Shown here piece by piece: positions 24,000 to 33,064 of a DNA stretch of 64,000 bases. The notes under the pieces were generated by a model. The model was not told where the DNA came from, ran no database searches, and worked only from the letters and a program-made list of their open reading frames with translations. Origin of the DNA: Nonomuraea solani (GTDB taxonomy: Bacteria > Actinomycetota > Actinomycetes > Streptosporangiales > Streptosporangiaceae); contig NZ_FNVT01000006.1 of the NCBI RefSeq assembly GCF_900108335.1, positions 372,001-436,000 on the forward strand. Direction: 5' to 3'. Each line of letters begins with the position of its first letter. Positions within the stretch are counted from its first letter, which is position 1. The translations under genes and the position numbers were made by a program.

Positions 24000-26789
24000 A
24001 TGACATCTGCCGATATCCGGACCGAGATCAGGAATCTCGTGCTCAACCACGACGCCGAGGGGCTGGCGTTACGGTTGCCGAAGCTCACCGACGCCGAGCG
24101 TGCGACCGTCGCCGCCGAGTTGCCGAGCCTGCTCAGCGAGAGCCCGCTGCTGAGCGCCACCGTCGGCTGGGACGCCTTCGACTGGACCGCCGGCGACCAG
24201 GTCACCGGCCGGTCCGAGGCGCTGATGATGGTGGGCGCGGCGACCATTCCCGGCCCGGCCGGGGCGGCCACCTGGCTGATGAAGCGCGACCTCAATCCCC
24301 GCTGGTCCGGCGCGCCGAGCCCGCACCGGCTGGTGAAGGCGGTCTCCGGTCGCCCGCCGGCCTGGCGCGCCGATCTGGCGGTACGCCTCGCGCGCCGCAT
24401 CCGCCGTCCCGACGACCGGATCGCAGCGCTGGCCCTGGCGCTGCTGCGCGACTGCGAGGCCACCCCACCCGACCACGAGCCGCTGGTGGCGGCCTGGTTG
24501 TCGGCGGTGGGCGTGGCCAAGGACCCGCTGACGCCCCACCTGCTTCCGAAGATCTTCGAGGCGGCCGGCGCGGGCCGGGCGCTGGTCAACGAGACGCTCA
24601 CCCCGAAGCCGTCCCGCTGGCTGGCCCTGACCGCCCGCACCCTGCCGCGCGAGCAGATCATCGCCGGCTGCGTGAGCCGTTTCCTGCTCGGCGGCGACGC
24701 ACAGGACCTGCGCTTCTTCGTCCGGCTGCACACGCTCGTGGCGCCCACGCCGGAGGAGTCGGCCGGGCGGCTGCGCGACTACCTGCGGCTGCTGCCCGTC
24801 GCGCCGGGCCCGGTGGCCGAGCTGGCCTGGCGGCAGGTACGCCAGGCACGGCTCGACCCGGCGGACGTCGCCGAGGCCATCGAGGCGATGACCTTCCGCC
24901 CAGAGGCCAAGCTCGCCGTGAAGGGCCTGACCTGGCTCGACCGCGACCTCGGCCCGCACCCGGAGCGGGTGGCCGACCACGTCACCGCGCTGACCAGCGC
25001 GTACGCGCACGCCTCTCATGAGGTACGCGACCGCGCGGTCACCCTCACCCTCAAGCACGCCGGCCACATCACCGACCCCGCCCCGATCCTGGAGGCGGCC
25101 GACCTGCTGCCCCCGTCCTCGGCCCGGCAGCTCTTCGAGCGCTTCGCCGAAGGCTGGACCGGCGACTTCACCCCCGGCCACCTGCCCGAGGTCACCGTCC
25201 CCGGCCCGTTCCCCACCTCCGATCTGGAGAGCGGCCCGCCGGAGGAGATCGGCTGGATCGATGTCGAGGCGTGGCTGGCGGCGGTCACGCGGGAGGCGCG
25301 GACGAACCCGGGCTCCCTGAGGGAAACGCTGGCCCGCCGGTTCGGCGAACACCTGCGGCCGGTGCTCTACGACGCGGAGAGGTGGGAGTCCCCGCGTGAC
25401 TGGTGCACGGCGCTGGCCAGGGAACTCGTCAACCCAGGCGAAGATCCGGGGCCGCCCGTGGCCCGTCCGCCGAGGCAGTGGGGCACCGCGGAGCAGGCGT
25501 TTTCCGGCGGCCTCGGGCAGACCCTGTACGACAGCATGGTGAACGTCGCTGCCACGGCCTTCCACCTGTTCCCCGGCCTCCGCACGATCGTCCCGCTCCA
25601 CGAGATGCCCGGCCACGTACAGGAGGACATCCAGCGGGCGTTCGACGTCCAGACCGGCCCGCACGACCTCTACGACCCCGAAGGGCGGCCTGCGCCCACC
25701 CCCTGGAACCGCCTCCCCAGCCTGCGGCAGTGCGCCCGCCCCGACGCCTTCCTCCTGTCCCGCCTCGACGAACTCCTGCGCGCGGCGAAAACCGGAGCCC
25801 TGCCCCCGGTCCTGCTGGCCACCCCCACCCGCGCCGACGGCCACCTCGACCCCGAGACCCTGCTCGACCGCCTGGCCGTGTACGCGGAATCCAGCCGCGA
25901 ACCACTCCCGCTGGACCTGGCACAGGCCCTGTTACGCCTCCCACCCGGCCCCGCCCCCGACCTGGCCGAACGCGCGAAGAGCAGCGGCTCCGAGGTGGTG
26001 GCCCGCTGGTTCGAGCGCGGCGCGCCCCCGCCCCCCGAGGTGGAGCTGACCTGGACCCTCGACCTGGGCTCCCGCGTCGTGCCCTGCGACGACCACGTCC
26101 TCGACCAGCGCGGCATCGCCAACGTGAGCTGGCGGCCCGTGGAGCCCACCGGCCTCGCCCACCTCGACGCCCTGCTGACCCCGTCCGAGATGCGCCCGTT
26201 CCGGCGCGTGTCACGTCACTTCTGGCCCGCCATGACGCCCCACCACCGGGAGCTCGCGGCGGCCCATCTGGCGGTCGGCCTGATCGGCCGTTTCGACCCG
26301 CCCGGCATCGCGATCGACGACCTCCGCGCCCTGGCCATGGCCGAAGGCACGTCCGGCCCGGCGACGGCCCTGGTCCTGGCCTACTTCCTCACCGTGGAGG
26401 GCGACGACGCGGTGCCCCCGCTGCTGCAACTGGCGGCCAAGGGCGCGCTTCCCGCCGAAGAGACGGGCCGCCTGCTGGGCCAGTTGAGCCGCCGCACCCG
26501 CTACGAGGCCGGCCCCGCGCTGCCCTCACTGGAGCTGGCCGCCAGGCAGGGCGCGCACGCCGAGGCATGGACGATCCTGCGCCACTTCCTGGCCGTCTTC
26601 CTGCCGAGGGAGGGCGAACGGGCCCAGCGCCCGCACACCGACGCCGTCGTCCTGGCCACGGATCTCGCCATGTGGGCGGGCGCGCGGGGCGAGATCCCCG
26701 AGGTGGCCGCCCACGCGAAGAAGCGCGGTTCGACCTCACTGACCCGAGCCTGCCGAAGCCTCCACGGGTTCCTGACCCGGGAGGCCTGA
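24000..26789 (+). CDS. DUF6493-like large helical-repeat protein
   Basis: 929 residues, soluble, almost entirely alpha-helical and rich in Leu/Ala/Arg, with HEAT-like segments throughout (for example HEVRDRAVTLTLKHAGHI). The N-terminus (IRNLVLNHDAEGLALRLPKL) and the LMMVGAATIPGPAGAATWL stretch recall DUF6493-type proteins encoded with SWIM zinc-finger, MoxR ATPase, DUF5682 and VWA genes in actinomycetes, a set related to E. coli yehI-yehQ. Here only this gene and a SWIM remnant remain; no MoxR or VWA gene follows. It may be a scaffold left without its partners. No catalytic motif is visible. Confidence 0.68.
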   Translation: MTSADIRTEIRNLVLNHDAEGLALRLPKLTDAERATVAAELPSLLSESPLLSATVGWDAFDWTAGDQVTGRSEALMMVGAATIPGPAGAATWLMKRDLNPRWSGAPSPHRLVKAVSGRPPAWRADLAVRLARRIRRPDDRIAALALALLRDCEATPPDHEPLVAAWLSAVGVAKDPLTPHLLPKIFEAAGAGRALVNETLTPKPSRWLALTARTLPREQIIAGCVSRFLLGGDAQDLRFFVRLHTLVAPTPEESAGRLRDYLRLLPVAPGPVAELAWRQVRQARLDPADVAEAIEAMTFRPEAKLAVKGLTWLDRDLGPHPERVADHVTALTSAYAHASHEVRDRAVTLTLKHAGHITDPAPILEAADLLPPSSARQLFERFAEGWTGDFTPGHLPEVTVPGPFPTSDLESGPPEEIGWIDVEAWLAAVTREARTNPGSLRETLARRFGEHLRPVLYDAERWESPRDWCTALARELVNPGEDPGPPVARPPRQWGTAEQAFSGGLGQTLYDSMVNVAATAFHLFPGLRTIVPLHEMPGHVQEDIQRAFDVQTGPHDLYDPEGRPAPTPWNRLPSLRQCARPDAFLLSRLDELLRAAKTGALPPVLLATPTRADGHLDPETLLDRLAVYAESSREPLPLDLAQALLRLPPGPAPDLAERAKSSGSEVVARWFERGAPPPPEVELTWTLDLGSRVVPCDDHVLDQRGIANVSWRPVEPTGLAHLDALLTPSEMRPFRRVSRHFWPAMTPHHRELAAAHLAVGLIGRFDPPGIAIDDLRALAMAEGTSGPATALVLAYFLTVEGDDAVPPLLQLAAKGALPAEETGRLLGQLSRRTRYEAGPALPSLELAARQGAHAEAWTILRHFLAVFLPREGERAQRPHTDAVVLATDLAMWAGARGEIPEVAAHAKKRGSTSLTRACRSLHGFLTREA

Positions 26790-26934
26790 TCGGTCCTGAG
26801 GGCATGGAGCGGGGATCAGCTCCCGAAACGAAGATCAGGGCGGCCTGGCTGGTGCGGCGGGCGCTGGGGCCCTTCACCGTGGCGGCGAGGTCGCTCCACA
26901 CATCGACCACGCCCACTGGTCGCCGCCGGACACG

Positions 26935-27195
26935 GTGACAAGGGCGAGGGCGATCGGCCGGCTCATCGGGGATCCGGAGTCGGCCGAGGTGGTCGTCACC
27001 ATCCTGCGGCCCTCCGGTCCGCCATCACCGCCTGGTGCGGCATCAGCTCCTGGTCGTACGGCACCTGCTCGACGCGCTGCCCAGCAAGCAGATCGGGCGT
27101 GTCCCAGCACACCGTGCACGACCACCTGAAATCCATCTACCGCAACACCGGCGTGAGCGGCCGCGACGAACTCATCATCGGCCTGACCCGGTGAC
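26935..27195 (+). pseudogene. 3' remnant of a LuxR-family regulator
   Basis: The end of this stretch encodes GVSQHTVHDHLKSIYRNTGV then SGRDELIIGLTR and a stop, the second half of a LuxR helix-turn-helix. The first half (LLVVRHLLDALPSKQIG) is in a different frame, the break falling near 27094 between QI and GVSQ. No start or sensor domain can be followed upstream beyond an ambiguous GDPESAEVVVTILRP segment. It is a broken gene, overlapping at its end the convergent PPOX gene. Confidence 0.6.
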
Positions 27196-27735
27196 GGCCG
27201 TCCCGTCGTTCTCCGGTGGTACAGACGTGAGCTTGCCGGCGTCGGGGGCGTACACGGTCATCCAGTGCGGATGCAGCCGGTAGTAGACCACCTCGTTGTC
27301 CCAGTCGAAGAGGTCGTCGCCGTAGAAGTCCTTGAGGTAGGCGACCAAGTACGGCCAGTCCGCGGCCCGTTCGCCGTCCTGAGGGTTGAGGATCTCCACC
27401 GTGCCGTGCGTGAACACGCCCAGGTCCTCACCGCGCATGTGCGCGGCGCTGACGGCGGGGCGGGCGGCGAGGTGGCGGGCCTTGGCGGCGTCGCGCGCCG
27501 TGCCGAAGTGCCACTTGCCGTGCAGGAAGTGCCCGTCCACACCGCTGATCCGCGGCTCGCCCTTCGCCGTCACGGTGGACAGGGCGAGGGTGCACATGCC
27601 GGTCAGGATCCGGGTGACCTGCTCCGCGGTCAGGGTGTTCTCGGTGACGATCGAGCGGAGGTGCGAGGTGGAGCGGGAAAGGGAGGCTTCGAGGAGGGCC
27701 TGAAGCTCCTTGAGCTCCTCGGACGTTTCGCGCAT
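27175..27735 (-). CDS. Pyridoxamine 5'-phosphate oxidase-fold (PPOX) flavoprotein
   Basis: 186 residues from ATG 27735, which has AAGGA five bases upstream; the frame to 27879 lacks support. The split-barrel motif (CTLALSTVTAKGEPRISGVDG, then HFGTARDAAKARHLAARPAVS) is typical of the PPOX/F420-binding family. Enzymes of this fold bind FMN or F420 and reduce small molecules, or simply sequester flavin. The last 60 residues (WPYLVAYLKDFYG, VVYYRLHPHWMTVY) are usual for the general-stress-protein-26-like subgroup. Which cofactor it uses is open. Transcription is divergent from the secreted protein at 27916. Confidence 0.82.
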   Translation of the reverse strand: MRETSEELKELQALLEASLSRSTSHLRSIVTENTLTAEQVTRILTGMCTLALSTVTAKGEPRISGVDGHFLHGKWHFGTARDAAKARHLAARPAVSAAHMRGEDLGVFTHGTVEILNPQDGERAADWPYLVAYLKDFYGDDLFDWDNEVVYYRLHPHWMTVYAPDAGKLTSVPPENDGTAVTGSGR

Positions 27736-27915
27736 TGAGATCCTTGTCCATATCCGTGGGCCCGGTTCATTCCCACGTCGGTGTACCCATGGTGGCTCTG
27801 AATCCCGACGTCTTGTGTCATGTTTTCGCCAGGGAGAGCGACGTGTGAGGAATCCACGGGTGGCTGTGACAGACCGCATCTGTGCCGCGCCTGTGCCTGC
27901 TTCTACGGTCAGGGC

Positions 27916-28356
27916 GTGGTCGTCAAACGATTCCTCGCCATCGTCGCCGCGGCGCTATCCGTCCTGCCCGCGTCCGCCGCGTACGCTCCGGTGCCGTTCC
28001 GTGTCGCCATGAGCGGCTGTCCGGGCGCGATCACGGAGGGCACGCTGGAGTGGATGGACGAGCGGACGGTCAAGGTCGAAGGGTACGTGGGCGAGCACAC
28101 CCCGTTCCCGTCGTGCGTACCGGACTCCAATGGATTCCACACGATCACCTTCCGCGGCTACAGCGGCGACGCGGTGGTGGCGTTGAAGGGTGTCGCCCGG
28201 CCGTACGGCACTGCGGGCATCGCTTTCGAGCTGGCGGCTTCGCAGGCCATCGACCGGACGACGGTGCACGTGTGCTACTTCATGCTGAGGCCGATCTCGA
28301 TGCTCGTGTGCATGGCGCCTTCCGAATATCGGCCGGCGGGGTTCAGCACACGATGA
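27916..28356 (+). CDS. Small secreted protein of unknown function
   Basis: 146 residues from GTG 27916 (V-V-V-K-R-F); earlier starts give no signal peptide at the right position. A Sec signal (FLAIVAAALSVLPASAAYA) would be cleaved near residue 22. Four Cys in the mature part (GCPG, SCVP, VCYF, VCMA) could form two disulfides. No family recognised. It is convergent with the I36-type inhibitor gene and overlaps its end by 14 bases, and both encode small disulfide-type secreted proteins. Confidence 0.6.
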   Translation: MVVKRFLAIVAAALSVLPASAAYAPVPFRVAMSGCPGAITEGTLEWMDERTVKVEGYVGEHTPFPSCVPDSNGFHTITFRGYSGDAVVALKGVARPYGTAGIAFELAASQAIDRTTVHVCYFMLRPISMLVCMAPSEYRPAGFSTR

Positions 28357-28651
28357 AGATGCTCTTCCAGCCCACCGGCGTACGCTGCTCGGCGTTCTTG
28401 TTAGAGGACAACGTGAAGTGCGCCACGCCCTCGGCGTTGGGCTGGTTGTACATGCGCCCGCTCTGGCCGTCGCCGTACCACTTGTAGGAGCCGTTGAAGG
28501 GGATGTTGGACAGGCCGCACCGGTCGATGACGACGCTCCTGCCGGTGAAACCGGGGCCTTCGTAGGCGACGTACTGCGAGGCGTAGGCGGCGCCCGCGGC
28601 TCCGACGACGATGGCGGCGGTGAACGCGGCGGTGGTGACGAATCGCTTCAC
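28343..28651 (-). CDS. Secreted peptidase inhibitor I36/beta-gamma-crystallin-like protein
   Basis: 102 residues from GTG 28651, preceded by GGAGGGA. The signal peptide ends near AAYAS. The mature part (QYVAYEGPGFTGRSVVIDRC, then GLSNIPFNGSYKW) has the short Greek-key pattern of actinomycete I36 (SMI-type) metalloprotease inhibitors: aromatic-G-F-G start, central Cys-G-L, and a final Ile-Phe-Ile-Val-Cys strand. It would be exported and inhibit an extracellular protease or act as a structural protein. The start choice removes an 88-residue upstream extension that has no coding character. Confidence 0.78.
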   Translation of the reverse strand: MKRFVTTAAFTAAIVVGAAGAAYASQYVAYEGPGFTGRSVVIDRCGLSNIPFNGSYKWYGDGQSGRMYNQPNAEGVAHFTLSSNKNAEQRTPVGWKSIFIVC

Positions 28652-28793
28652 GATGATCCCTCCGGAGTCCGATCGATACAGAAAGTAACTGTAAAACAAC
28701 TCTCCGTATCCGACCAGGCCTCGGCGGGTTCCTATGTGACGGCGTCCAATGCCGGCGCGATGACCGCGAAGGCCCGGTCGATCAGGGCGGGGC

Positions 28794-29318
28794 ATGCTGC
28801 TCGGCCTGCTGGCCGATGGGAACGACCCTCGTGTGGTCACGGTGAGCTCGGCCAACCACCGGCAGGGGCGCCTGTACTTCGACGACCTCTCCGGCGAGCG
28901 CACGTACTCGCCCATGAGGTTCTACAACCAGTCGAAGTTCGCCAACGCCGTCTTCGGCTGGGAGCTCCACCGGCGGCTGACGGCGGCCGGCAGCCCGGTG
29001 CGCAGCCTGCTCGCCCACCCCGGCTACACCGCCACCGGCCTCCAGACGAGCGCGCCGGTCGGCATGGTGAAGATGGTGTTCGGCCGCATCCTCATCCCGC
29101 TCGCCCAGACCCCGGACCAGGGCGCGCTGCCCCAGTTGTACGCGGCGACCGCCCCCGAGGTGGAAAGTGGGCAGTTCTTCGGACCGGACGGCATGGGCGA
29201 GCTGCGCGGCTCGCCGAAGCGGGTGCGCCTCTCCCCGGCGGCCGCCGACGCCGAGACCGGACGTCGGCTGTGGGAGCTGTCGGAACGGCTGACCGCCGTA
29301 CGGTTCGCGATCGAGTGA
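28794..29318 (+). pseudogene. 5'-truncated short-chain dehydrogenase (retinol dehydrogenase-like)
   Basis: 174 residues corresponding to the second half of an SDR: LLGLLADGNDPRVVTVSS, the active-site region RFYNQSKFANAVF (YxxxK with Y/K replaced in context as Y-N-Q-S-K) and the C-terminal AHPGYTATGL segment with ESGQFFGPDG. The first 120 or so residues with the TGxxxGxG nucleotide-binding fold are absent, and the bases upstream do not encode them in any frame. It cannot bind cofactor and is best called a truncated gene. Confidence 0.7.
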
Positions 29319-29389
29319 CCGGGACGTTCGACGCGGCCTTTCTTCGGATTGTTTTCGACGTGAAAGCAGCGGATCGACAGGGGGCGCGT

Positions 29390-30769
29390 TCATAGACCAT
29401 GGGCGGCGCGCAGGGATTCGGCGATGCGGTGGACGTCGGCTTCCGTGGTTCGCCAGTTGCTGAAGGCGGCGCGCAGCGCGGGCACGCCGTTCAGGACGGT
29501 GGGGGTGAGGAACGCCTCGGCGGCGAGGCGTTCGCTGAGCGCGGCCAGTCGCTCGGCGGTGGGGTCGGCGTCCAGGGTGAAGCACACGACGTTGAGCCGG
29601 ACGGGCGCGAGCAACCGCAGGCCGGGGATGGTCTCGATGGCCTCGCCCAGCAGCCGGGCGCAGGCGACGCACCGTTCGGTGATCTCGCGGTGGCCGTCCC
29701 GTCCGTAGGCGCGCAGGGTGAACCAGGCGGCCAGCGCCCGCAGGCGCCGGGAGTTCTCCGGGGTGAGGTGGCCGCTGTCGGGGGTGTCGCCGAGCGGGCC
29801 GAGGTAGGCGGCGGCATTCTGGAACACGGCCGTCTGCAGGTCGGGGCGGCGCGTGAACTGAAGAGCGCTGTCGTACGGCACGTTCAGCCATTTGTGCAGG
29901 TCGACGCATATCGAGTCGGCCAGGTCGAGGCCGTCGCACAGGTGGGCATGGACCGGGGAGAGGGCGGCGAAGGCGCCGAAAGCGGCGTCCACGTGCAGCC
30001 AGAAGTCGTAACGCTCGCGCAGCGCCGCGACGGCGCGCAGGTCGTCGAAGTCGGCGGTGTTGACGGTGCCGGCGTTGGCCACCACGACGCACGGGCCGCC
30101 GACCTCGCGCAGCGCCGCCTCCAGGGCCGCCGGGTCGACGCACTCCCGTCCCGGGACAGTGGGCACGGTGACCAGGGCGCGGCGCCCGAGCCCGAGCATG
30201 GACAGGCCTTTGGGCACGCTGGAGTGCGCGGTGCCCGACAGCACGGTCACCGGGCCGAGCGCGGCGGCCCCGCTCTCCGCCGGGGAGACGCCTCTCCGTT
30301 CGCCGATCCACTCGCGGGCGATGGCCAGCCCGACGGTGTTGGACATGGTCGCGCCGCTGACGAACGTCCCGTGGTGGTCGCCGGAGAGGCCGAACAGGGT
30401 ACGCAGCCAGGCGATCGTCTGGCGTTCCAGGTGCTGGCCCGCCGCGTCGAGGGAGGTGAAGGAGTTCTGGTCCCAGGTCGCGGTCAGCCAGTCACCGGCC
30501 AGCGCGGCGGGGGTGACTCCCCCGGTGACGAACCCCCAGTAGCGTGGCCCGGCGCCGGCCGACAGCGTCGGCTCCCAGCGCGCGGCGAACTCCGCCAGCG
30601 CCGCTCGCAGCCCTTCGCCCGCGACGGGTAGCTCGGCCGGCTCGGGGATCGCGGCCGTGGAGACGACCGGGCGTTCGGCCACGCGTCCCAGGAGGTCGGC
30701 GCTGTGCTCCTGGACCGCCCGCAACAGCTTGGGCAGTTCGTCGCGGTCGGCGGCGAGGATGGGATCCAT
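29390..30769 (-). CDS. PLP-dependent group II decarboxylase
   Basis: 459 residues from ATG 30769 (AGGAG upstream); the extension to 30841 crosses the divergent operator. Fold-type I PLP enzyme: H182 in GTAHSSVPKG stacks on the cofactor, D261 in HVDAAFG contacts the ring nitrogen and K293 in DLHKWLN forms the internal aldimine. This is the aromatic-L-amino-acid/glutamate decarboxylase family. The substrate is unknown, with aromatic or acidic amino acids as candidates. It is divergent from a MocR regulator, which typically controls a PLP enzyme, and the 8-base inverted repeat between them is the likely control point. Confidence 0.9.
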   Translation of the reverse strand: MDPILAADRDELPKLLRAVQEHSADLLGRVAERPVVSTAAIPEPAELPVAGEGLRAALAEFAARWEPTLSAGAGPRYWGFVTGGVTPAALAGDWLTATWDQNSFTSLDAAGQHLERQTIAWLRTLFGLSGDHHGTFVSGATMSNTVGLAIAREWIGERRGVSPAESGAAALGPVTVLSGTAHSSVPKGLSMLGLGRRALVTVPTVPGRECVDPAALEAALREVGGPCVVVANAGTVNTADFDDLRAVAALRERYDFWLHVDAAFGAFAALSPVHAHLCDGLDLADSICVDLHKWLNVPYDSALQFTRRPDLQTAVFQNAAAYLGPLGDTPDSGHLTPENSRRLRALAAWFTLRAYGRDGHREITERCVACARLLGEAIETIPGLRLLAPVRLNVVCFTLDADPTAERLAALSERLAAEAFLTPTVLNGVPALRAAFSNWRTTEADVHRIAESLRAAHGL

Positions 30770-30828
30770 GGTGTTTCTCCTGTCGTCCGGCACGGTTACG
30801 ACGGTAGGTGAGCCACCTGCCCCGCCAC

Positions 30829-30856
30829 CTGGTCCAATCATGAAAAACTGGACCAG
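30829..30856. promoter_or_regulatory. Inverted-repeat operator between PLP decarboxylase and MocR genes
   Basis: CTGGTCCA (30829-30836) and TGGACCAG (30849-30856) are perfect complements separated by 12 bases, so the centres lie 20 bases (two helical turns) apart. The site sits in the 86-base divergent spacer and its right arm touches the GTG at 30856. It is probably the MocR binding site. Confidence 0.68.
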
Positions 30857-32211
30857 TGCGGATGGGAGAGCAGCAGCTGACCAGGGCTCTGGGGTCTTGG
30901 CGAGGCACGGGGGAACCGCTCAGCACGGGGCTGGCCCGCGCCGTACGGGAGGCGTTGCTGGACGGCCGCATCCGCGCCGGCAGTGAGCTGCCCGCCGAGC
31001 GCCGCCTGGCCGCGGCGCTGGGGGTCAGCCGCGGCACGGTCACGGCCGCCCTGGCTCGGCTGCGTGAGACGGGATGGGTGCACACGCGGCACGGAAGCGG
31101 CAGCCTGGTACGGCTGCCCGCCGCGGTGTCCGGGCGCGTCGCCCCCCTCTCGGCGACCGGGGACGCCGGGGCGATGATCGACCTTCGCCGGGCCGTCCCG
31201 GCCGCGCCGCGGGAGCAGTACCTGGAGGCCACACTGCGGGCGGCCGAGCGGGCCGGGCACGTCCTGGCCGACCACGGGGAGCCGGGACCGGGGCTGCCGG
31301 AACTGCGCGCGGTGATCGCCGCGCGCTACACCCGCGAGGGGACGGCCACCCGGCCGGAGCAGATCCTGGTCACCAACGGAACGCGGGCCGCGCTGACCCT
31401 GCTGACGGCCCATTTCCAGCCGCGCGTCACCGCCGTGGAGATTCCGACGTACGTCGACGCGCTCCACGTGCTGCGCGCCGCGGGTACGCGGCTGGCCGGC
31501 TTCCAGGTCACCGGCGACGGATGGGATCTCGAACAACTGGCGTCCGCCTTCGCCGCCGCGCGCGGCGGGCTCGCCTACCTGGTACCAGACTTCCACAACC
31601 CGACCGGGACGCTGATGTCCCCGAATGTCCGCCGTACCGTCGCCGAACTGGCCGCCCGCCACCAGGTGACCGTGGTCGCCGACGAGACCTTGCGCGACCT
31701 GGACCTGCGCGACGAGCCGACCGGCATCCCGCGGATCGCCGGTGCGCTGCTCATCGGGTCGGCCGGCAAGTCGGTGTGGGGCGGGCTGCGCGTCGGCTGG
31801 ATCCGTGCCCGCGCCTCACTCGTTCGCGACCTGTGGAGACATCCCCTGGCCGGGCCTCTGTCGGCGCCTCCCATGGAGCAGCTCGTCGCCACCGAGCTCC
31901 TGAGCGACCTGTATCCCGTGCTCAGCCGGCGCCGGGACGAGCTGCGGGCCCAGCGCGACCACCTCTGCGCCCTGCTCGACGGTGACGACCGCTGGCGCTT
32001 CACCCGGCCGCCCGGCGGACTGGCCCTCTGGCTCCGGCTGAGCGCCACACCGGCGGACACTGTCGTACGCCACGCCGGGGAGCACGGGATCGCGCTCGTC
32101 GCGGGCCCGCACTTCGCGGCCGACGCCACCCTGACGCACTACCTGCGGGTCCCGTTCACCCCGCCGTGCTCTGTCCTGGATCGCGTCGCCGCGGTCCTCG
32201 GCTCCTGTTGA
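30856..32211 (+). CDS. MocR-family regulator (GntR winged helix plus aminotransferase-like domain)
   Basis: 451 residues. A GntR winged helix (about 15-80: LPAERRLAAALGVSRGTVTAAL) is followed by a fold-type I aminotransferase domain with YLVPDFHNPTGTLMS near 240 and the PLP lysine in SAGKSVWGGLRVGW near 305. MocR proteins bind PLP and switch genes for PLP-dependent or vitamin B6 metabolism. The divergent partner is a PLP decarboxylase, a logical target. Start: GTG 30856 overlaps the operator arm; an ATG at 30862 is equally possible, with no strong ribosome site for either, so the mRNA may be near-leaderless. Confidence 0.9.
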   Translation: MRMGEQQLTRALGSWRGTGEPLSTGLARAVREALLDGRIRAGSELPAERRLAAALGVSRGTVTAALARLRETGWVHTRHGSGSLVRLPAAVSGRVAPLSATGDAGAMIDLRRAVPAAPREQYLEATLRAAERAGHVLADHGEPGPGLPELRAVIAARYTREGTATRPEQILVTNGTRAALTLLTAHFQPRVTAVEIPTYVDALHVLRAAGTRLAGFQVTGDGWDLEQLASAFAAARGGLAYLVPDFHNPTGTLMSPNVRRTVAELAARHQVTVVADETLRDLDLRDEPTGIPRIAGALLIGSAGKSVWGGLRVGWIRARASLVRDLWRHPLAGPLSAPPMEQLVATELLSDLYPVLSRRRDELRAQRDHLCALLDGDDRWRFTRPPGGLALWLRLSATPADTVVRHAGEHGIALVAGPHFAADATLTHYLRVPFTPPCSVLDRVAAVLGSC

Positions 32212-32514
32212 TCATCGCGGGTTCTGCCGCAGCCATCCCTCCGCCGGACGGGGGCGGCCGGCGACCTTCAGCTCGCAGACGCCGTCCGAGCACGAACGCC
32301 GTAGCCGCCCCCTGGAGATCGTCTGGACCAGCCCGATCGCCCAGCAGGTCGGACATCCACGGAAAGCGAGCACCCCGACGGCGGCGAGCAGCAGGCTGAC
32401 CGGCCCGACCACCGGGATGAGCGCGACCGAGCAGATCAGCGCCCCGAAACCGACCGCGCCGCGCGCCAGGTGCCGGGGCAGCGACGTGCTCGCGAAGCTC
32501 CGTTCGTCAGCCAT
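32212..32514 (-). CDS. Small two-TM protein, DUF2892-like
   Basis: 100 residues. Two hydrophobic segments (about 18-37 and 38-53, broken by VVGP) are followed by RGCPTCWAIGLVQTISRGRL, which resembles the conserved Cys-Pro-containing part of DUF2892/YgaP-type membrane proteins, and a C-terminal Cys pair. A thiol-related role is possible. It starts eight bases before the ECF sigma stop, so it is the third gene of that operon. The protein is also a candidate anti-sigma partner, though it lacks the ZAS motif. Confidence 0.6.
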   Translation of the reverse strand: MADERSFASTSLPRHLARGAVGFGALICSVALIPVVGPVSLLLAAVGVLAFRGCPTCWAIGLVQTISRGRLRRSCSDGVCELKVAGRPRPAEGWLRQNPR

Positions 32515-33064
32515 CGAGACCTTCCAGGTCGGACAACGTGCGCTGTACGGCCGCGCGGGCGCGATGCAACCGCGACTTCATCGCCGCGGTGCCGAGCCCC
32601 AGCCGGTCGGCGACCATCCGCCCGCTGAGTCCCTGTACGTCCCGCATGATCAGCACCTGCCGCTGGTCGGCGGGCAGCGCGGCGATCGCGTCCGCCACGC
32701 GCGCGGCCTCCAGACGATCGAACACCTCGTCCTCGGCCGAAGGCGCCACGGTGGCCTCGGTGGCCTCGGCGAACGGCGGCAGGGACCGCTTCATGGCATG
32801 CGCCCGCCGGATGCACTCATGGCGAATGATCCGGAACATCCACGAAACGAGCGCACCCGTGGCCCGCAAGGTTCCGATCTTGCGATAGAGGACGATGAGC
32901 GCTTCCTGCGCGGCGTCCTCAGCGTCCTCAGGTGTGGCGCACAACGACCGCGCGAACCGCTGCACGTGCGGGTGGGCACCCGACACCAGCGCCGCGATCG
33001 ACTGAACGTCGCCACCGCGTGCGGCGGCGACCAATCGCTCGTCCGACCAGGTCGTCTCAACCAC
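32507..33064 (-). CDS. ECF-family RNA polymerase sigma factor
   Basis: 185 residues from GTG 33064. Region 2 (FARSLCATPEDAEDAAQEAL, then WMFRIIRHECIRRAHAMKR) and region 4 (LPADQRQVLIMRDVQGLSGRMVADRLGL, split here for reading, with SRLHRARAAVQRTL) are both clear. The GTG at 33064 was chosen over 33070 because GGAGGAGG is about seven bases away rather than one. Its start lies inside the end of the 35-residue TM peptide gene, and it overlaps the DUF2892-like gene, giving a coupled three-gene unit. No zinc anti-sigma factor gene is adjacent, so its control is unclear. Confidence 0.9.
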   Translation of the reverse strand: MVETTWSDERLVAAARGGDVQSIAALVSGAHPHVQRFARSLCATPEDAEDAAQEALIVLYRKIGTLRATGALVSWMFRIIRHECIRRAHAMKRSLPPFAEATEATVAPSAEDEVFDRLEAARVADAIAALPADQRQVLIMRDVQGLSGRMVADRLGLGTAAMKSRLHRARAAVQRTLSDLEGLDG

